A DNA stretch of 64,000 nucleotides from an uncultured Parasphingopyxis sp. (GCF_937129435.1 NZ_CAKZNF010000054.1:20783-84782); one strand, 5' to 3'; counted from the first letter of the stretch, positions 9,309 through 18,229 are shown. Numbers and translations are program-made. Notes: a model not told the origin generated them from the letters alone.

Positions 9309-9803
9309 ATGAAAGACAGACCGGAAATCGTCTTCTACCTTGCCCGCGCCGACAACGGCGTGATCGGCAGCGCCAAGGATCTCCCCTGGCGGCTGCCGCC
9401 CGACCTGAAAAGGTTCAAGAAGCTGACCATGGGCAAGGCGATGGTCATGGGCCGCAAGACCTTCGAAAGTTTCGGTGGGCCGCTGCCCGGCCGGCGTCAC
9501 ATCGTCATCACTCGGTCGCGCGAATGGGAGGCGGACGGCGCAGAGGTTGTGCACGACCCGGAGGAAGCGCTGATCCATGCCGAAGACGCGCCGGAGATCG
9601 CCATCGTCGGCGGCGGCGAAATCTATTCGCTTCTCCTTCCCCGTGCCGACAGGATCGAGCTGACCGAAGTCCACATCGAACCCGACGGCGATACGTTGGC
9701 GCCGGAATTTCCGGACAGCGACTGGCGCGAGATCGAGCGGGAAGACTTTCCGGCAACGGACGACCTGCCGACCTACAGCTTCGTCACACTGGTGCGGCGC
9801 TGA
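9309..9803 (+). CDS. folA: Dihydrofolate reductase
   Basis: Reduces dihydrofolate to tetrahydrofolate with NADPH; 164 residues, typical for the family. Visible signatures are ARADNGVIGSAKDLPWRLPPDLKRF (active-site loop, with D29 as the likely acid), MGRKTFESFGGPLPGR (NADPH-binding), VITRS, and IAIVGGGEIYSLLLP. It follows thyA and completes the thymidylate cycle. A GGAAG motif lies just upstream of the ATG. ribF begins 57 bp later. Confidence 0.97.
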   Translation: MKDRPEIVFYLARADNGVIGSAKDLPWRLPPDLKRFKKLTMGKAMVMGRKTFESFGGPLPGRRHIVITRSREWEADGAEVVHDPEEALIHAEDAPEIAIVGGGEIYSLLLPRADRIELTEVHIEPDGDTLAPEFPDSDWREIEREDFPATDDLPTYSFVTLVRR

Positions 9804-9860
9804 CAGCCCGGCCCCGTTGCCGCATTGCGGCGCCCCCATGTCGACCTTATAGCCCCTCCC

Positions 9861-10787
9861 ATGGAGCGGGTTTTCCATCGCGATCGGCTGCCCGATCATC
9901 TGCGCGGCGGCGTGATTGCGCTGGGCAATTTCGACGGCTTTCACAAAGGACATCAAGCGGTCGCCGGGCGGGCCGTTCATCATGCCAAGGACGATAGCCG
10001 TCCCGTCCTCATCGCGACGTTCGATCCCCATCCCGTCCGCCATTTCAAACCGGACGTCCCGCCCTTTCGCCTGACGACGCTCGACCAGCGCGAGCGTCTG
10101 TTCGGCGCGGCCGGAGCCGATGCCATGATGGTGTTCGAATTCGGCGACGAACTGGCACAGACGCCGGCGCGCTCCTTCGTCGAGGATATCCTGCTCGATC
10201 GTTTCGGCGTTGCGGGCGTCGTCACCGGCAACGATTTTGTCTTCGGCAAGGGGCGCGAGGGCGATGTCGTGATGCTGGCCGAGCTGGCGCAGCGGCACGG
10301 CTTCTTCACCGAAATCGTCGCGCCGGTCGACGATGGCGAGGAGATCGTCTCGTCGAGCCGGATCCGCGACGCCCTGCAGAGGGGCGATTGTGCCACCGCA
10401 ACGCGGCTGCTCACCCGGCCCTTCACGATCGAAGGCATCGTCCAGCACGGCGCGAAACAGGGCCGCGACCTGGGCTATCCCACCGCGAATATCGAACTGG
10501 GCAGCTATCTTCGGCCGAAATACGGGATTTACGCGGTTCGCGGGCAGCTTCCGGACGGCACGATACTCGACGGCGCCGCCAATCTCGGCATTCGCCCCAG
10601 CTTCGATCCGCCTGTAGAGCTGCTCGAACCCCATTTCTTCGACTTTTCCGGCGATCTCTATGGGCAGACGATTACCGTCGAACTGATTGATTATATCCGT
10701 GAAGAGGTTAAGTTCGACGACCTGGAAGCGCTCAAGGGACAGATGCGCAAAGATTGTGAAGACGCGGGGCGAATACTTTCGGCGTGA
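9861..10787 (+). CDS. ribF: Bifunctional riboflavin kinase / FMN adenylyltransferase
   Basis: Makes FMN and then FAD from riboflavin. The ATG at 9861 gives 308 residues. The N-terminal adenylyltransferase domain shows IALGNFDGFHKGHQAV and, near its end, SSSRIRDALQ. The C-terminal kinase domain shows GRDLGYPTANIELGSYLRPKYGIYAV and later GQTITVELIDYIREE. A TTG start at 9825 would add 12 unconserved residues. The stop overlaps the next gene by 4 nt. Confidence 0.95.
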   Translation: MERVFHRDRLPDHLRGGVIALGNFDGFHKGHQAVAGRAVHHAKDDSRPVLIATFDPHPVRHFKPDVPPFRLTTLDQRERLFGAAGADAMMVFEFGDELAQTPARSFVEDILLDRFGVAGVVTGNDFVFGKGREGDVVMLAELAQRHGFFTEIVAPVDDGEEIVSSSRIRDALQRGDCATATRLLTRPFTIEGIVQHGAKQGRDLGYPTANIELGSYLRPKYGIYAVRGQLPDGTILDGAANLGIRPSFDPPVELLEPHFFDFSGDLYGQTITVELIDYIREEVKFDDLEALKGQMRKDCEDAGRILSA

Positions 10788-11752
10788 AAATCTGGTTCTT
10801 GCGGTTCGGTATGGTCATCGGATTGGCCATTCTTTTCTTATCGTTCGTAAACGCCTCATGGCTTGCGCCCGCACCACAAGGTCAACTCAAGCTCATCGCC
10901 AATCGCGCAGCCCATCCGCTGCCCGATTTGGGCGCGGATGCGAACGGATGTCCGGGCGCCCGCATTGCAGGAACGCGCCACAGCTTTATCGCCAATACGC
11001 AGCCCTCTATCGCCCAGGCATTCGCAAAAAGTGCATCAATGGTCAGCGTCGATGTTCGTCGAACCGGCGACGACAGGCTCGTCCTTTTCGAAGATTCGAC
11101 GCTCGATTGCCGGACAGACGGAAGCGGAACGATCGCCGATACCGAAATGGATCGCATGCGCGCGCTCGATGCGGGCTATGGGTACACACCCGATAACGGT
11201 CGCACTTTTCCGCTGCGCGGCATGGGCAATGGCCTGATCATGGCCGTCGATGATCTCTTCATCCAGAATTACGACGCCCCCTTCCTGTTCATCATGCATG
11301 GAGAGGCGCGCGACGCAGATCTGCTCCATGCAGCGTTTGAACGGGCCGGGATCGAAATCGAAGACCGCTATGGTTTTTTTGGTTCCGAGGCAGCGGTGCG
11401 CCGGATGCGCGAGCTCGCGCCGGACGCGTGGACGATTACCGAAACCGAGATCCGACGCTGCACCTCGGACTATCTGCGCACGGGCTGGACGAGCTTTGTT
11501 CCAGAGAGCTGTCGCAACGGAACGATCGCGGTTCCGCTGAACTATCAATGGTATATGTGGGGGTGGCCCAACCGGCTGATCGCACGCATGGAATCGGTCG
11601 GCGCGCGTATCATCGTCATCGGAGACTATGAAGAGGGCGAGCCGTTTCGCGGTGTGACCGATGCGCAAAGGCTGACCAGCGTACCGGAGAGCTTCAACGG
11701 CTATATTCTCGTCGACGACATCATGACGATCGGCCCGGCACTGCGCAATTAA
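10784..11752 (+). CDS. Membrane-anchored GDPD-fold protein with degenerate active site
   Basis: 322 residues with an N-terminal signal/anchor helix (about 4-25). The fold resembles a glycerophosphodiester phosphodiesterase TIM barrel: conserved scaffold pieces include VSVDVRRTGDDRLVLFEDSTL, CRTDGSGTI and a later GGW/TSFVPE-like region. The catalytic positions appear lost. HRG reads NRA (IANRAAH), ENT reads ANT, E-x-D reads SVD, and the HD of the usual hD.TLdR motif reads ED. It is therefore probably not an active phosphodiesterase, or uses other residues. It overlaps ribF by 4 nt. Several codons near the start are AT-richer than the neighbours. Confidence 0.7.
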   Translation: MKIWFLRFGMVIGLAILFLSFVNASWLAPAPQGQLKLIANRAAHPLPDLGADANGCPGARIAGTRHSFIANTQPSIAQAFAKSASMVSVDVRRTGDDRLVLFEDSTLDCRTDGSGTIADTEMDRMRALDAGYGYTPDNGRTFPLRGMGNGLIMAVDDLFIQNYDAPFLFIMHGEARDADLLHAAFERAGIEIEDRYGFFGSEAAVRRMRELAPDAWTITETEIRRCTSDYLRTGWTSFVPESCRNGTIAVPLNYQWYMWGWPNRLIARMESVGARIIVIGDYEEGEPFRGVTDAQRLTSVPESFNGYILVDDIMTIGPALRN

Positions 11753-11872
11753 GGCCTCCGGCTTCGCGCTTGCCAATCCCGCGCAACGCCCCTATACGCG
11801 CGCCTTCCCGGCATGTGCCCCCTGGAGGCGTGCCGGGTTTTTGATGAACCACCAGCGAATTGGAGACATGCG

Positions 11873-12550
11873 ATGAGCGACAAGCTGACGCTGTCGGCCG
11901 AACCGCGCGAACGAGCAGGCAAGGGAGCCTCTCGTGCAATGCGTCGCGAAGGCCGCGTACCCGCCGTGATTTACGGCGACAAGAAAGATCCCGAAGCGAT
12001 CCACATCGAAGAACGGGCGTTGATGAAGCTGCTGCACACCGGCCACTTCATGAACAGCCTCGTCGAAGTCGAGGTCGGCGGTAACAACAACCGCACGCTT
12101 CCCAAGGATGTCCAGTTTCACCCGGTCACCAGCCGGCCGCTTCATGTCGATTTCATGCGAATCGGCAAGGGCGCGACCGTGACCGTCGACGTGCCCGTGC
12201 ACTTCGTCAACGAGGAAGCCTCGCCGGGTCTCAAGCGCGGCGGCGTGCTCAACGTCGTGCGGCACGAGCTCGAACTCAACTGCCCGGCCGATTCGATTCC
12301 CGACGAGATCGTGGTCAAGCTCGACGGTCTCGAGGTTGGCGATTCGATCCATATTTCGCAGGTCGAACTGCCCGAGGGCGTCACCAGCGCGATCGACGAT
12401 CGCGACTTCACCATCGCCGGCGTCGTCGCCCCGTCTGCGCTCAAGCGCGAAGAGAGCGAAGCCGAAGAGGGCGAAGAAGTCGCAGCCGACGAAGTTCCCA
12501 CCACGGAACAGGGCGGCGACGAGGAAGAGGGCGAAGGGTCCGAGGACTGA
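11873..12550 (+). CDS. rplY: 50S ribosomal protein L25/general stress protein Ctc
   Basis: Binds 5S rRNA in the large ribosomal subunit. 225 residues: an N-terminal L25 domain (about 1-95; [28 protein letters not shown]), the C-terminal CTC beta domain (about 100-190), then a highly acidic Glu/Asp tail common in alphaproteobacterial versions. A TGGAG motif ends 7 nt before the ATG at 11873. A strong terminator follows 30 bp after the stop. pth lies downstream, a linkage found in many proteobacteria. Confidence 0.96.
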   Translation: MSDKLTLSAEPRERAGKGASRAMRREGRVPAVIYGDKKDPEAIHIEERALMKLLHTGHFMNSLVEVEVGGNNNRTLPKDVQFHPVTSRPLHVDFMRIGKGATVTVDVPVHFVNEEASPGLKRGGVLNVVRHELELNCPADSIPDEIVVKLDGLEVGDSIHISQVELPEGVTSAIDDRDFTIAGVVAPSALKREESEAEEGEEVAADEVPTTEQGGDEEEGEGSED

Positions 12551-12579
12551 TCGCAGCTTCACTCGCAAGAACAAGGGAA

Positions 12580-12612
12580 ACCGGCCCGCCGCAAGGTTGG
12601 CCGGTTTTCTTT
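12580..12612 (+). terminator. Rho-independent terminator of rplY
   Basis: AACCGGCC and GGCCGGTT form an 8-bp stem around a CGCCGCAAGGTT loop, followed by a T-rich TTCTTTTG tract. It sits about 30 bp past the rplY stop codon. Confidence 0.8.
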
Positions 12613-12627
12613 TGTTTGGGGCTTGTT

Positions 12628-12762
12628 TGTCAGACTCGACCTATCGGTCGAGCGCCGCACCGGCCCGCACCCCCACCCGGCCTCCCACTTAGGGTATTCT
12701 CATGGGAGGCCGGGTGGGGGTGCGGGCCGGTGCGGCGATTTTCCGCCAGGAAAATTCTGACC
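12628..12762. repeat. Four-way-junction palindromic element, copy 1
   Basis: The closing stem is GTCAGA (12629-12634) with TCTGAC (12756-12761). Three hairpins fill it with no unpaired base between them. Arm 1 is 12635-12652 (CTCGACC TATC GGTCGAG). Arm 2 is 12653-12737, two 35-nt arms that are perfect reverse complements around a 15-nt loop. Arm 3 is 12738-12755 (ATTTTCC GCCA GGAAAAT). A second copy in the same orientation is at 14429-14564. It lies between rplY and pth. No transposase is nearby. Confidence 0.9.
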
Positions 12763-12815
12763 ATCAAAAAGCCCATCTGCTTCCAAGCCATGTTCGACCA
12801 CAGTAGGAACACCGC

Positions 12816-13385
12816 ATGCAAATTTGGGCAGGCCTTGGAAATCCCGGCGCGGAATATTCGATGAACCGGCACAATGTCGGCTTCATGGCCGTCGATGCTA
12901 TTGCCGAGGTGCATGGCTTCGGCCCGGTACAGCGCAAGTTCCAGGGCTGGGTGCAGGACGGGCGGATCGGCGGCGAGAAGGTCCTGCTGCTGAAGCCCGC
13001 CACCTTTATGAACAAATCGGGCCAGGCGATCGGCGAAGCGATGCGCTTCTACAAGCTGGAGCCCGAAGACGTGACCGTCTTCTACGACGAGCTCGACCTC
13101 GATCCCTTCAAGATCAAGGTCCGGCGCGGCGGCGGGACGGCAGGCCATAACGGCATCCGATCGACCGACCAGCATATCGGCCCCGGTTTCCGCCGCATTC
13201 GCATCGGCATCGGCCATCCCGGCAACAAGGCGCGCGTGAACAAACATGTGCTCGGCAACTACAAGAAGGACGAGATCGAGCCGCTGACCGACCTGCTCGG
13301 CGCCCTCGCGGCGGAAGCGGACTGGCTGGCGAAGGGCGACGATGCGCGCTTCCTGAACGAGGTGGCGTTGCGGCTGCAGGGCTGA
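12816..13385 (+). CDS. pth: Peptidyl-tRNA hydrolase
   Basis: Releases tRNA from peptidyl-tRNA dropped by stalled ribosomes; normally essential. 189 residues with the family signatures GLGNPGAEYSMNRHNVGFMAVD (catalytic H20 by position), KPATFMNKSGQA, FYDELDLD (catalytic Asp) and GGGTAGHNGIRS. It follows rplY, separated by the junction repeat. The SDR gene starts 39 bp downstream. Confidence 0.97.
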   Translation: MQIWAGLGNPGAEYSMNRHNVGFMAVDAIAEVHGFGPVQRKFQGWVQDGRIGGEKVLLLKPATFMNKSGQAIGEAMRFYKLEPEDVTVFYDELDLDPFKIKVRRGGGTAGHNGIRSTDQHIGPGFRRIRIGIGHPGNKARVNKHVLGNYKKDEIEPLTDLLGALAAEADWLAKGDDARFLNEVALRLQG

Positions 13386-13424
13386 GCGGAGCGTGCTATG
13401 CCGGTGTCGGAAGGAGCCTGACCG

Positions 13425-14423
13425 ATGACCGACTTTTCCCGCCGCCAGTTGCTTGCCGGATCCGCCGCTGTGGCTGCGCTTGCCGCTATGCCTGCACGCG
13501 CCCAGACCGGCGATGCGCAATCCGATGTCACGCCCGATCTCTCGGGCAAAGCGATCCTCATCACCGGCTGCTCCTCCGGCTTCGGCTATCTCGGCGCGCT
13601 CCATTATGCACGGCTCGGGGCCAAGGTCTTCGCCACCATGCGCAACCTGCCCCGGCCCGAGGGCGAGGAGCTGGAGCAAATTGCGCGCGACGAAGGTCTC
13701 GACATCCGGGTCATCGGCATCGATGTGCTCGACAATGAGCAGGTTCTACGCGGCGTCTCGGCGGCGGAGCGCGAGCTTCGCGGCGGGCTCGACGTGCTCA
13801 TCAACAACGCCGGAATCGGCATCTCCGGCCCCGTTGAGGTGCAGGACCCGCGCGCGACCGAGCTGATCTTCGACACCAATGTCCATGGCTATCACCGCAT
13901 GGCCCGCGCCGTGCTGCCCGGCATGCGCGAAAAGGGATCGGGCCAGATTTTCGCGATCTCCTCGCAGCTCGGCCGCGTGATCGTGCCGGGCGCGGGACAT
14001 TATTCGGCTACCAAGTTCGCGGTCGAGGCGATGTTCGAACAGCTCGCCTATGAACTCGTGCCGCACAATATCGAGGTGACGATCATCCAGCCGGGCGGCT
14101 ATCCGACCGAGGTCTGGGTCAATCGCAATATCTATACCGGCCAACTGGCCGAGCGGACGCCCGAACGCCTGCTCGCCGCCTATCCGCAGCTGACCGGCGG
14201 CATGGGGACCGAGGACGGTTCGGGCCGCACCGCCGATCCACTCGACGTGCCCCGCGCGATCGCGGAGATCATCGCCATGGAGCCGGGCACGCGTCCGCTC
14301 CGCCGCGCGGTGAGCGGGGGATCGATCCCGCAGGAGGCGATCAACCGGGTCATGCGCGAAACGCAAATCGGCTGGCTCGGAGAGAGCGGCTACGGCCCGT
14401 GGATCCGGGCCGCGCAGGATTAG
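13425..14423 (+). CDS. Short-chain dehydrogenase/reductase with Tat signal
   Basis: 332-residue SDR. The N-terminus MTDFSRRQLLAGSA with a following alanine-rich stretch and PARAQ looks like a twin-arginine signal peptide. The Rossmann motif is TGCSSGFG (about residues 49-56), then NNAG (about 126-129), the catalytic serine in ISSQLG, and YSATK. Substrate unknown; the GCSSGFG pattern resembles classical retinol/3-oxoacyl-type SDRs. Tat export would carry a folded, cofactor-loaded enzyme to the periplasm, which is unusual for SDRs. A stop codon 5 nt before the second junction repeat ends the gene. Confidence 0.85.
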   Translation: MTDFSRRQLLAGSAAVAALAAMPARAQTGDAQSDVTPDLSGKAILITGCSSGFGYLGALHYARLGAKVFATMRNLPRPEGEELEQIARDEGLDIRVIGIDVLDNEQVLRGVSAAERELRGGLDVLINNAGIGISGPVEVQDPRATELIFDTNVHGYHRMARAVLPGMREKGSGQIFAISSQLGRVIVPGAGHYSATKFAVEAMFEQLAYELVPHNIEVTIIQPGGYPTEVWVNRNIYTGQLAERTPERLLAAYPQLTGGMGTEDGSGRTADPLDVPRAIAEIIAMEPGTRPLRRAVSGGSIPQEAINRVMRETQIGWLGESGYGPWIRAAQD

Positions 14424-14428
14424 CTGAT

Positions 14429-14564
14429 TGTCAGACTCGACCTGTCGGTCGAGCGCCGCACCGGCCCGCACCCCCTCCCGGCCTCCCATGAGCATACACT
14501 GAGTGGGAGGCCGGGAGGGGGTGCGGGCCGGTGCGGCGATTTCGCGCTAAGCGAAATTCTGACA
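14429..14564. repeat. Four-way-junction palindromic element, copy 2
   Basis: Same architecture as the copy at 12628. The closing stem is TGTCAGA (14429-14435) with TCTGACA (14558-14564), extending to 8 bp with the flanking T and A. Arm 1 is 14436-14453, arm 2 is 14454-14538 (35-nt perfect arms around a 15-nt loop) and arm 3 is 14539-14557 (ATTTCGC GCTAA GCGAAAT). It fits exactly between the convergent stop codons of the SDR gene (5 nt away) and the metalloprotease gene (4 nt away), so it may also end transcription from both sides. Confidence 0.9.
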
Positions 14565-14568
14565 AAAA

Positions 14569-16989
14569 CTACCCGATCGGCATTCCCGGCGGGACGCGCG
14601 GGAGCCTGCCTTCATCCGCAATCGCCGCGTCGAGCGCTTCGCGGTCACGCAGCAACCGGGCGAGCCCCCTGCCCCATTGGCTCTGCACATCCGAACCGCG
14701 GCCGTCGAGATCGTCGGCGAGGTCGTGCAGCCGCTCGTCCAACGCCAACGCCACCGTCGGCGACAATGCGTAGTCCCGCTGCGCCCGGGCCAGCGCCAGC
14801 GCGGTCGTCGTCGCGATGCGGCGGCGAACCCCTGCATCGCTTTCACGCCCGCTAAAGCCAAACGTCCGGTCGATCAGCGCATCTATCGTTTCGTGCGCGC
14901 CGATCAGGGCCGGGTCGGCCTGGTTCTGGATTTCAAGCCGGTTGAGCCGCCCGGGCGCGAGCAGGTCCGTCAGCGTCACGACGGCGCCGACCTCGGTCGC
15001 GGCCAGCGGATCGAAAATCGGCTCGCCCGCCATATCCATCAGTTCGATGCTCGTCTGGCGATCGCTATTTCCCGAATAGCCGGACGACAGATAGGGCGTG
15101 ACATTGGCTGGCACCGAAAGCGCTTGCGGCGAAAGTGTATCGAGCAACGCATCGAGCGCATCGCGCTGTGCGCCGGCGGACACCGGCTCGGCGCGCTCCG
15201 TCCCGTCGCCATTCAGTGCATAGGCGAACTGGACGCCGCCCAGCAGCTTCGCCGCCGCCTCGACCTGATAGCGGTGAAGCAGCCAGATCGGCACGAAGGA
15301 CCGGCGCAGCTGCGACAGCGGCTGCCCTGCCCCAATTGCCGCCGGGCCGAAACGGCTCACGGCGACGCGGCGGACATCCATCATTCTTTCGAGTTCGGCC
15401 ACGGGATCGGCATAGTCGTCCCAAAGGCTTCCGGCGGGATGGGCCGCATCGGCTGGTCGCGCCTCGCCGTCGCCGACGAAGATCAGGCCATCGGCCAGTC
15501 CCTGCTCCATCGTCGCCCGCGCTTCGGATTCGTTACGCGCACCGTAGAGCCAGCGAATCGCGAAATTGTCCCACGACCCGACGCCGACGCCATAGGCATC
15601 GCTGATGTCGGGCAGGCCGTCGACGAGCGTGATGCGGGGCGCGGGATAGTCCATCACTGAATAGCGCCCCTGAATGCTGCCGGCGAAATTGTGCGCGAGG
15701 CCGATGGCGTGGCCGACCTCATGCGCGCCAAGCTGGCGAATACGGGCGAGCGCGGCGGTGATGGGATCGTTGGGATCGCCTGTGCCGGTAAGGCCCGCGC
15801 CGACAAGCGCTTCGAAGATCATGATGTCCTGACGCACGCGCAGCGAACCGAGCAGCACATTGCCCCTGATGATCTCGCCCGTCCGCGGATCGTCGACCGC
15901 CTGCCCGTACGACCAGCCCCGCGTCGCCCGGTTCACCCAGTTGACGACATTGTAGCGGATATCGAGCGGATCGGCGGATTCCGGCAGGATTGCGACGCGG
16001 AAGGCATCGACGAACCCCGCTGCCTCGAACGCGTCGTTCCACCAGGCAACGCCTTCGGCGAGCGCGGTGCGAATCGGCTCGGGCGCGCCCGGATCGATAT
16101 GGAAGACGATGGGCTCGACGACCGGCGAGCGGTCGGCCGAGGGATCGGTACGCTCCAGCCGGAAGCGGTTGGCGAGCTCGTAGACGATCGGCTGCCCCAG
16201 CGGTTGCGAATAGTCGACCACCTGTGTCCCGAACGATCCGGCGCGCGGATCGAAGCGGCGCGGATGATAGCCGGGTTCGGGCAAGGCGATGAGCGAATGG
16301 CGCACGACCATGCTCACATTGCCGCGCACGGGCGTGATATTGCTGACCTCGTCCTGCGGATCGCCGGCGGTGAAGGTCAGCCGCGCGCGCATCTCGATAT
16401 TGCGCGGAAAGACGCGGACGAAATTTGTGTCGGCCAGCGACAGGTCTGGTTTGAACTCAAAATCGCCGCCATTTTCGCCGGCGATCGCCTGCGCTATGCC
16501 CGGATCGTCGCGGACAAGGAAAGGCGCGATATCCAGCAGCGTCCCGCCACCCGCCGTGTCGGCCGCGACCTCGCCGCGCCAGATGGTCGAATAGCCAAAG
16601 GATTCGCGCACGGCGCGTTGTTCGGTGGGGGTTCCCGCCGATGCCCGGAACCGGCTGTTCTCGATCTCTGCAAGAACGTGGTTGCCGATCCGCCGGAAAA
16701 CGAGAATGCGCGAACCGGCAAACGCACCTCTGTCGAGCCCGATCGTTGCCGAGCCCAATCCGGTTTCGAGCGCGCTCATATAGATGAACCGCCCGGCGAT
16801 GCCGTCCGCATCAGCCGGCGGCAGTTCGAGCAGGATACGCCCGTCTGCCCGGTCGACATGCACGGGGAGGAGACCGGTTTGCGCCTCGGTCCCGCGAAGC
16901 GCCTGCTGCGGCGTCGCCAGCGCCTGCGCCGCGACCGGCATGCAAAGCATCGCCAACAGCCCGATCACGAACGACACCATCCGGTTCAT
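14569..16989 (-). CDS. Secreted zinc-dependent metalloprotease (DUF5117/DUF4953 type)
   Basis: 806 residues from the ATG at 16989, which has GGAG 7 nt upstream; an earlier in-frame start would add 23 unconserved residues. A signal peptide covers about residues 1-23. The catalytic site is HEVGHAIGLAHNF (about residues 424-436), a HExxHxxGxxH zinc motif as in metzincins. YSVMDYPAP about 15 residues later may be the Met-turn. The N-terminal half resembles DUF5117 and the C-terminal region the DUF4953 family of large bacterial zinc proteases. Substrate unknown; it probably acts in the periplasm or outside the cell. Confidence 0.88.
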   Translation of the reverse strand: MNRMVSFVIGLLAMLCMPVAAQALATPQQALRGTEAQTGLLPVHVDRADGRILLELPPADADGIAGRFIYMSALETGLGSATIGLDRGAFAGSRILVFRRIGNHVLAEIENSRFRASAGTPTEQRAVRESFGYSTIWRGEVAADTAGGGTLLDIAPFLVRDDPGIAQAIAGENGGDFEFKPDLSLADTNFVRVFPRNIEMRARLTFTAGDPQDEVSNITPVRGNVSMVVRHSLIALPEPGYHPRRFDPRAGSFGTQVVDYSQPLGQPIVYELANRFRLERTDPSADRSPVVEPIVFHIDPGAPEPIRTALAEGVAWWNDAFEAAGFVDAFRVAILPESADPLDIRYNVVNWVNRATRGWSYGQAVDDPRTGEIIRGNVLLGSLRVRQDIMIFEALVGAGLTGTGDPNDPITAALARIRQLGAHEVGHAIGLAHNFAGSIQGRYSVMDYPAPRITLVDGLPDISDAYGVGVGSWDNFAIRWLYGARNESEARATMEQGLADGLIFVGDGEARPADAAHPAGSLWDDYADPVAELERMMDVRRVAVSRFGPAAIGAGQPLSQLRRSFVPIWLLHRYQVEAAAKLLGGVQFAYALNGDGTERAEPVSAGAQRDALDALLDTLSPQALSVPANVTPYLSSGYSGNSDRQTSIELMDMAGEPIFDPLAATEVGAVVTLTDLLAPGRLNRLEIQNQADPALIGAHETIDALIDRTFGFSGRESDAGVRRRIATTTALALARAQRDYALSPTVALALDERLHDLADDLDGRGSDVQSQWGRGLARLLRDREALDAAIADEGRLPRVPPGMPIG

Positions 16990-17128
16990 ATCCGTCTCCC
17001 CGTTTCGCCCTGTGCCTAGGCAGCCCGAGGGGAGCTGTCGAGCGGTTCGCGCTGGCAATTCGCCCCTTCAGCCTCTATCTGACTGCCGATATCGCCGCCA
17101 TGCGGCTCCCCTGATCGATGGACATAAA

Positions 17129-18229
17129 ATGGGTTTCAAATGCGGCATCGTCGGCCTGCCCAATGTCGGCAAGTCGACGCTCTTCAACGCGCTCACCGAG
17201 ACGCAGGCGGCGCAGGCGGCCAACTATCCTTTCTGCACGATCGAGCCCAATGTCGGGAAGGTCGCCGTGCCCGATCCGCGCATCCGCAAGATCGCCGAAA
17301 TCGCCCAATCGGCGCAGGTGATCGAGACGCAGCTCGAATTCGTCGACATAGCGGGCTTGGTGCGCGGGGCGTCGCAAGGCGAAGGGCTGGGCAACCAGTT
17401 CCTCGCCAATATCCGCGAGGTCGACGCGATCGTCCACGTGCTGCGCTGTTTCGAGGATGACGACATCCAGCATGTCGACCAGCGGATCGACCCGATTGCG
17501 GACGCCGAGACGGTCGAGACCGAGCTGCTGCTGGCCGATATGGAATCGCTGGAACGCCGGGTCGAAAACGCCAAGCGGCGGGCGACGAGCGGTGACAAGG
17601 AGGCCAAGGCCACCGCTGCTGTGCTCGGCCAGGCGCTCAAACTGCTCAAGGACGGCAAGCCGGCGCGGCTGACCGAACCGAATGACGACGAAGAAGCAAG
17701 GCTATTCCGCGAGGCGCAACTGCTGACCGCCAAGCCCGTCCTCTATGTCTGCAATGTCGATGAAGGATCGGCGGCGGAGGGCAACGAACACAGCGCGCGC
17801 GTGTTCGAAAAGGCGGCGGCCGAAGGCGCCGAAGCAGTCGTCATCTCGGCAGCGATCGAAGCCGAAATCGTGACGATGGATCCCGCCGACCGCCCCGAAT
17901 TCCTCGCCGATCTGGGGCTGGAGGAAACCGGCCTCGCCCGCGTCATCCGCGCCGGATACCAGCTGCTCGACCTCATCACCTTCTTCACCGCCGGGCCGAA
18001 GGAATCGCGCGCCTGGACCGTCTCGCGCCACGCCCGCGCACCGCAAGCCGCCGGCGTCATCCATACCGATTTCGAACGCGGATTCATCCGCGCCGAAACG
18101 ATCGCCTATGACGACTACATCGCCTGCGGCGGCGAGGCGGGCGCGCGCGATGCGGGCAAGCTGCGCCAGGAAGGCAAGGGTTATGAGGTCGCGGATGGCG
18201 ACGTGATGCTGTTCAAATTCAATGTCTGA
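17129..18229 (+). CDS. ychF: Redox-regulated ATPase/GTPase YchF
   Basis: Universally conserved Obg-family P-loop ATPase that binds ribosomes; 366 residues from ATG 17129. The P-loop is GLPNVGKSTLFN (about residues 8-19), followed by NYPFCTIEPNVG (switch I), DIAGLVRGASQGEGLGNQFL (switch II) and CNVDE in place of the usual G4 NKxD, the change that gives YchF its ATP preference. The C-terminal TGS domain carries FFTAGPKESRAWT and DFERGFIRAE. The stop overlaps the next gene by 8 nt. Confidence 0.97.
   Translation: MGFKCGIVGLPNVGKSTLFNALTETQAAQAANYPFCTIEPNVGKVAVPDPRIRKIAEIAQSAQVIETQLEFVDIAGLVRGASQGEGLGNQFLANIREVDAIVHVLRCFEDDDIQHVDQRIDPIADAETVETELLLADMESLERRVENAKRRATSGDKEAKATAAVLGQALKLLKDGKPARLTEPNDDEEARLFREAQLLTAKPVLYVCNVDEGSAAEGNEHSARVFEKAAAEGAEAVVISAAIEAEIVTMDPADRPEFLADLGLEETGLARVIRAGYQLLDLITFFTAGPKESRAWTVSRHARAPQAAGVIHTDFERGFIRAETIAYDDYIACGGEAGARDAGKLRQEGKGYEVADGDVMLFKFNV

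Noticed and set aside
12628..14564. Composite transposon formed by the two junction repeats
   Set aside because: No transposase gene between or beside them and no target-site duplication visible; kept as repeats only.
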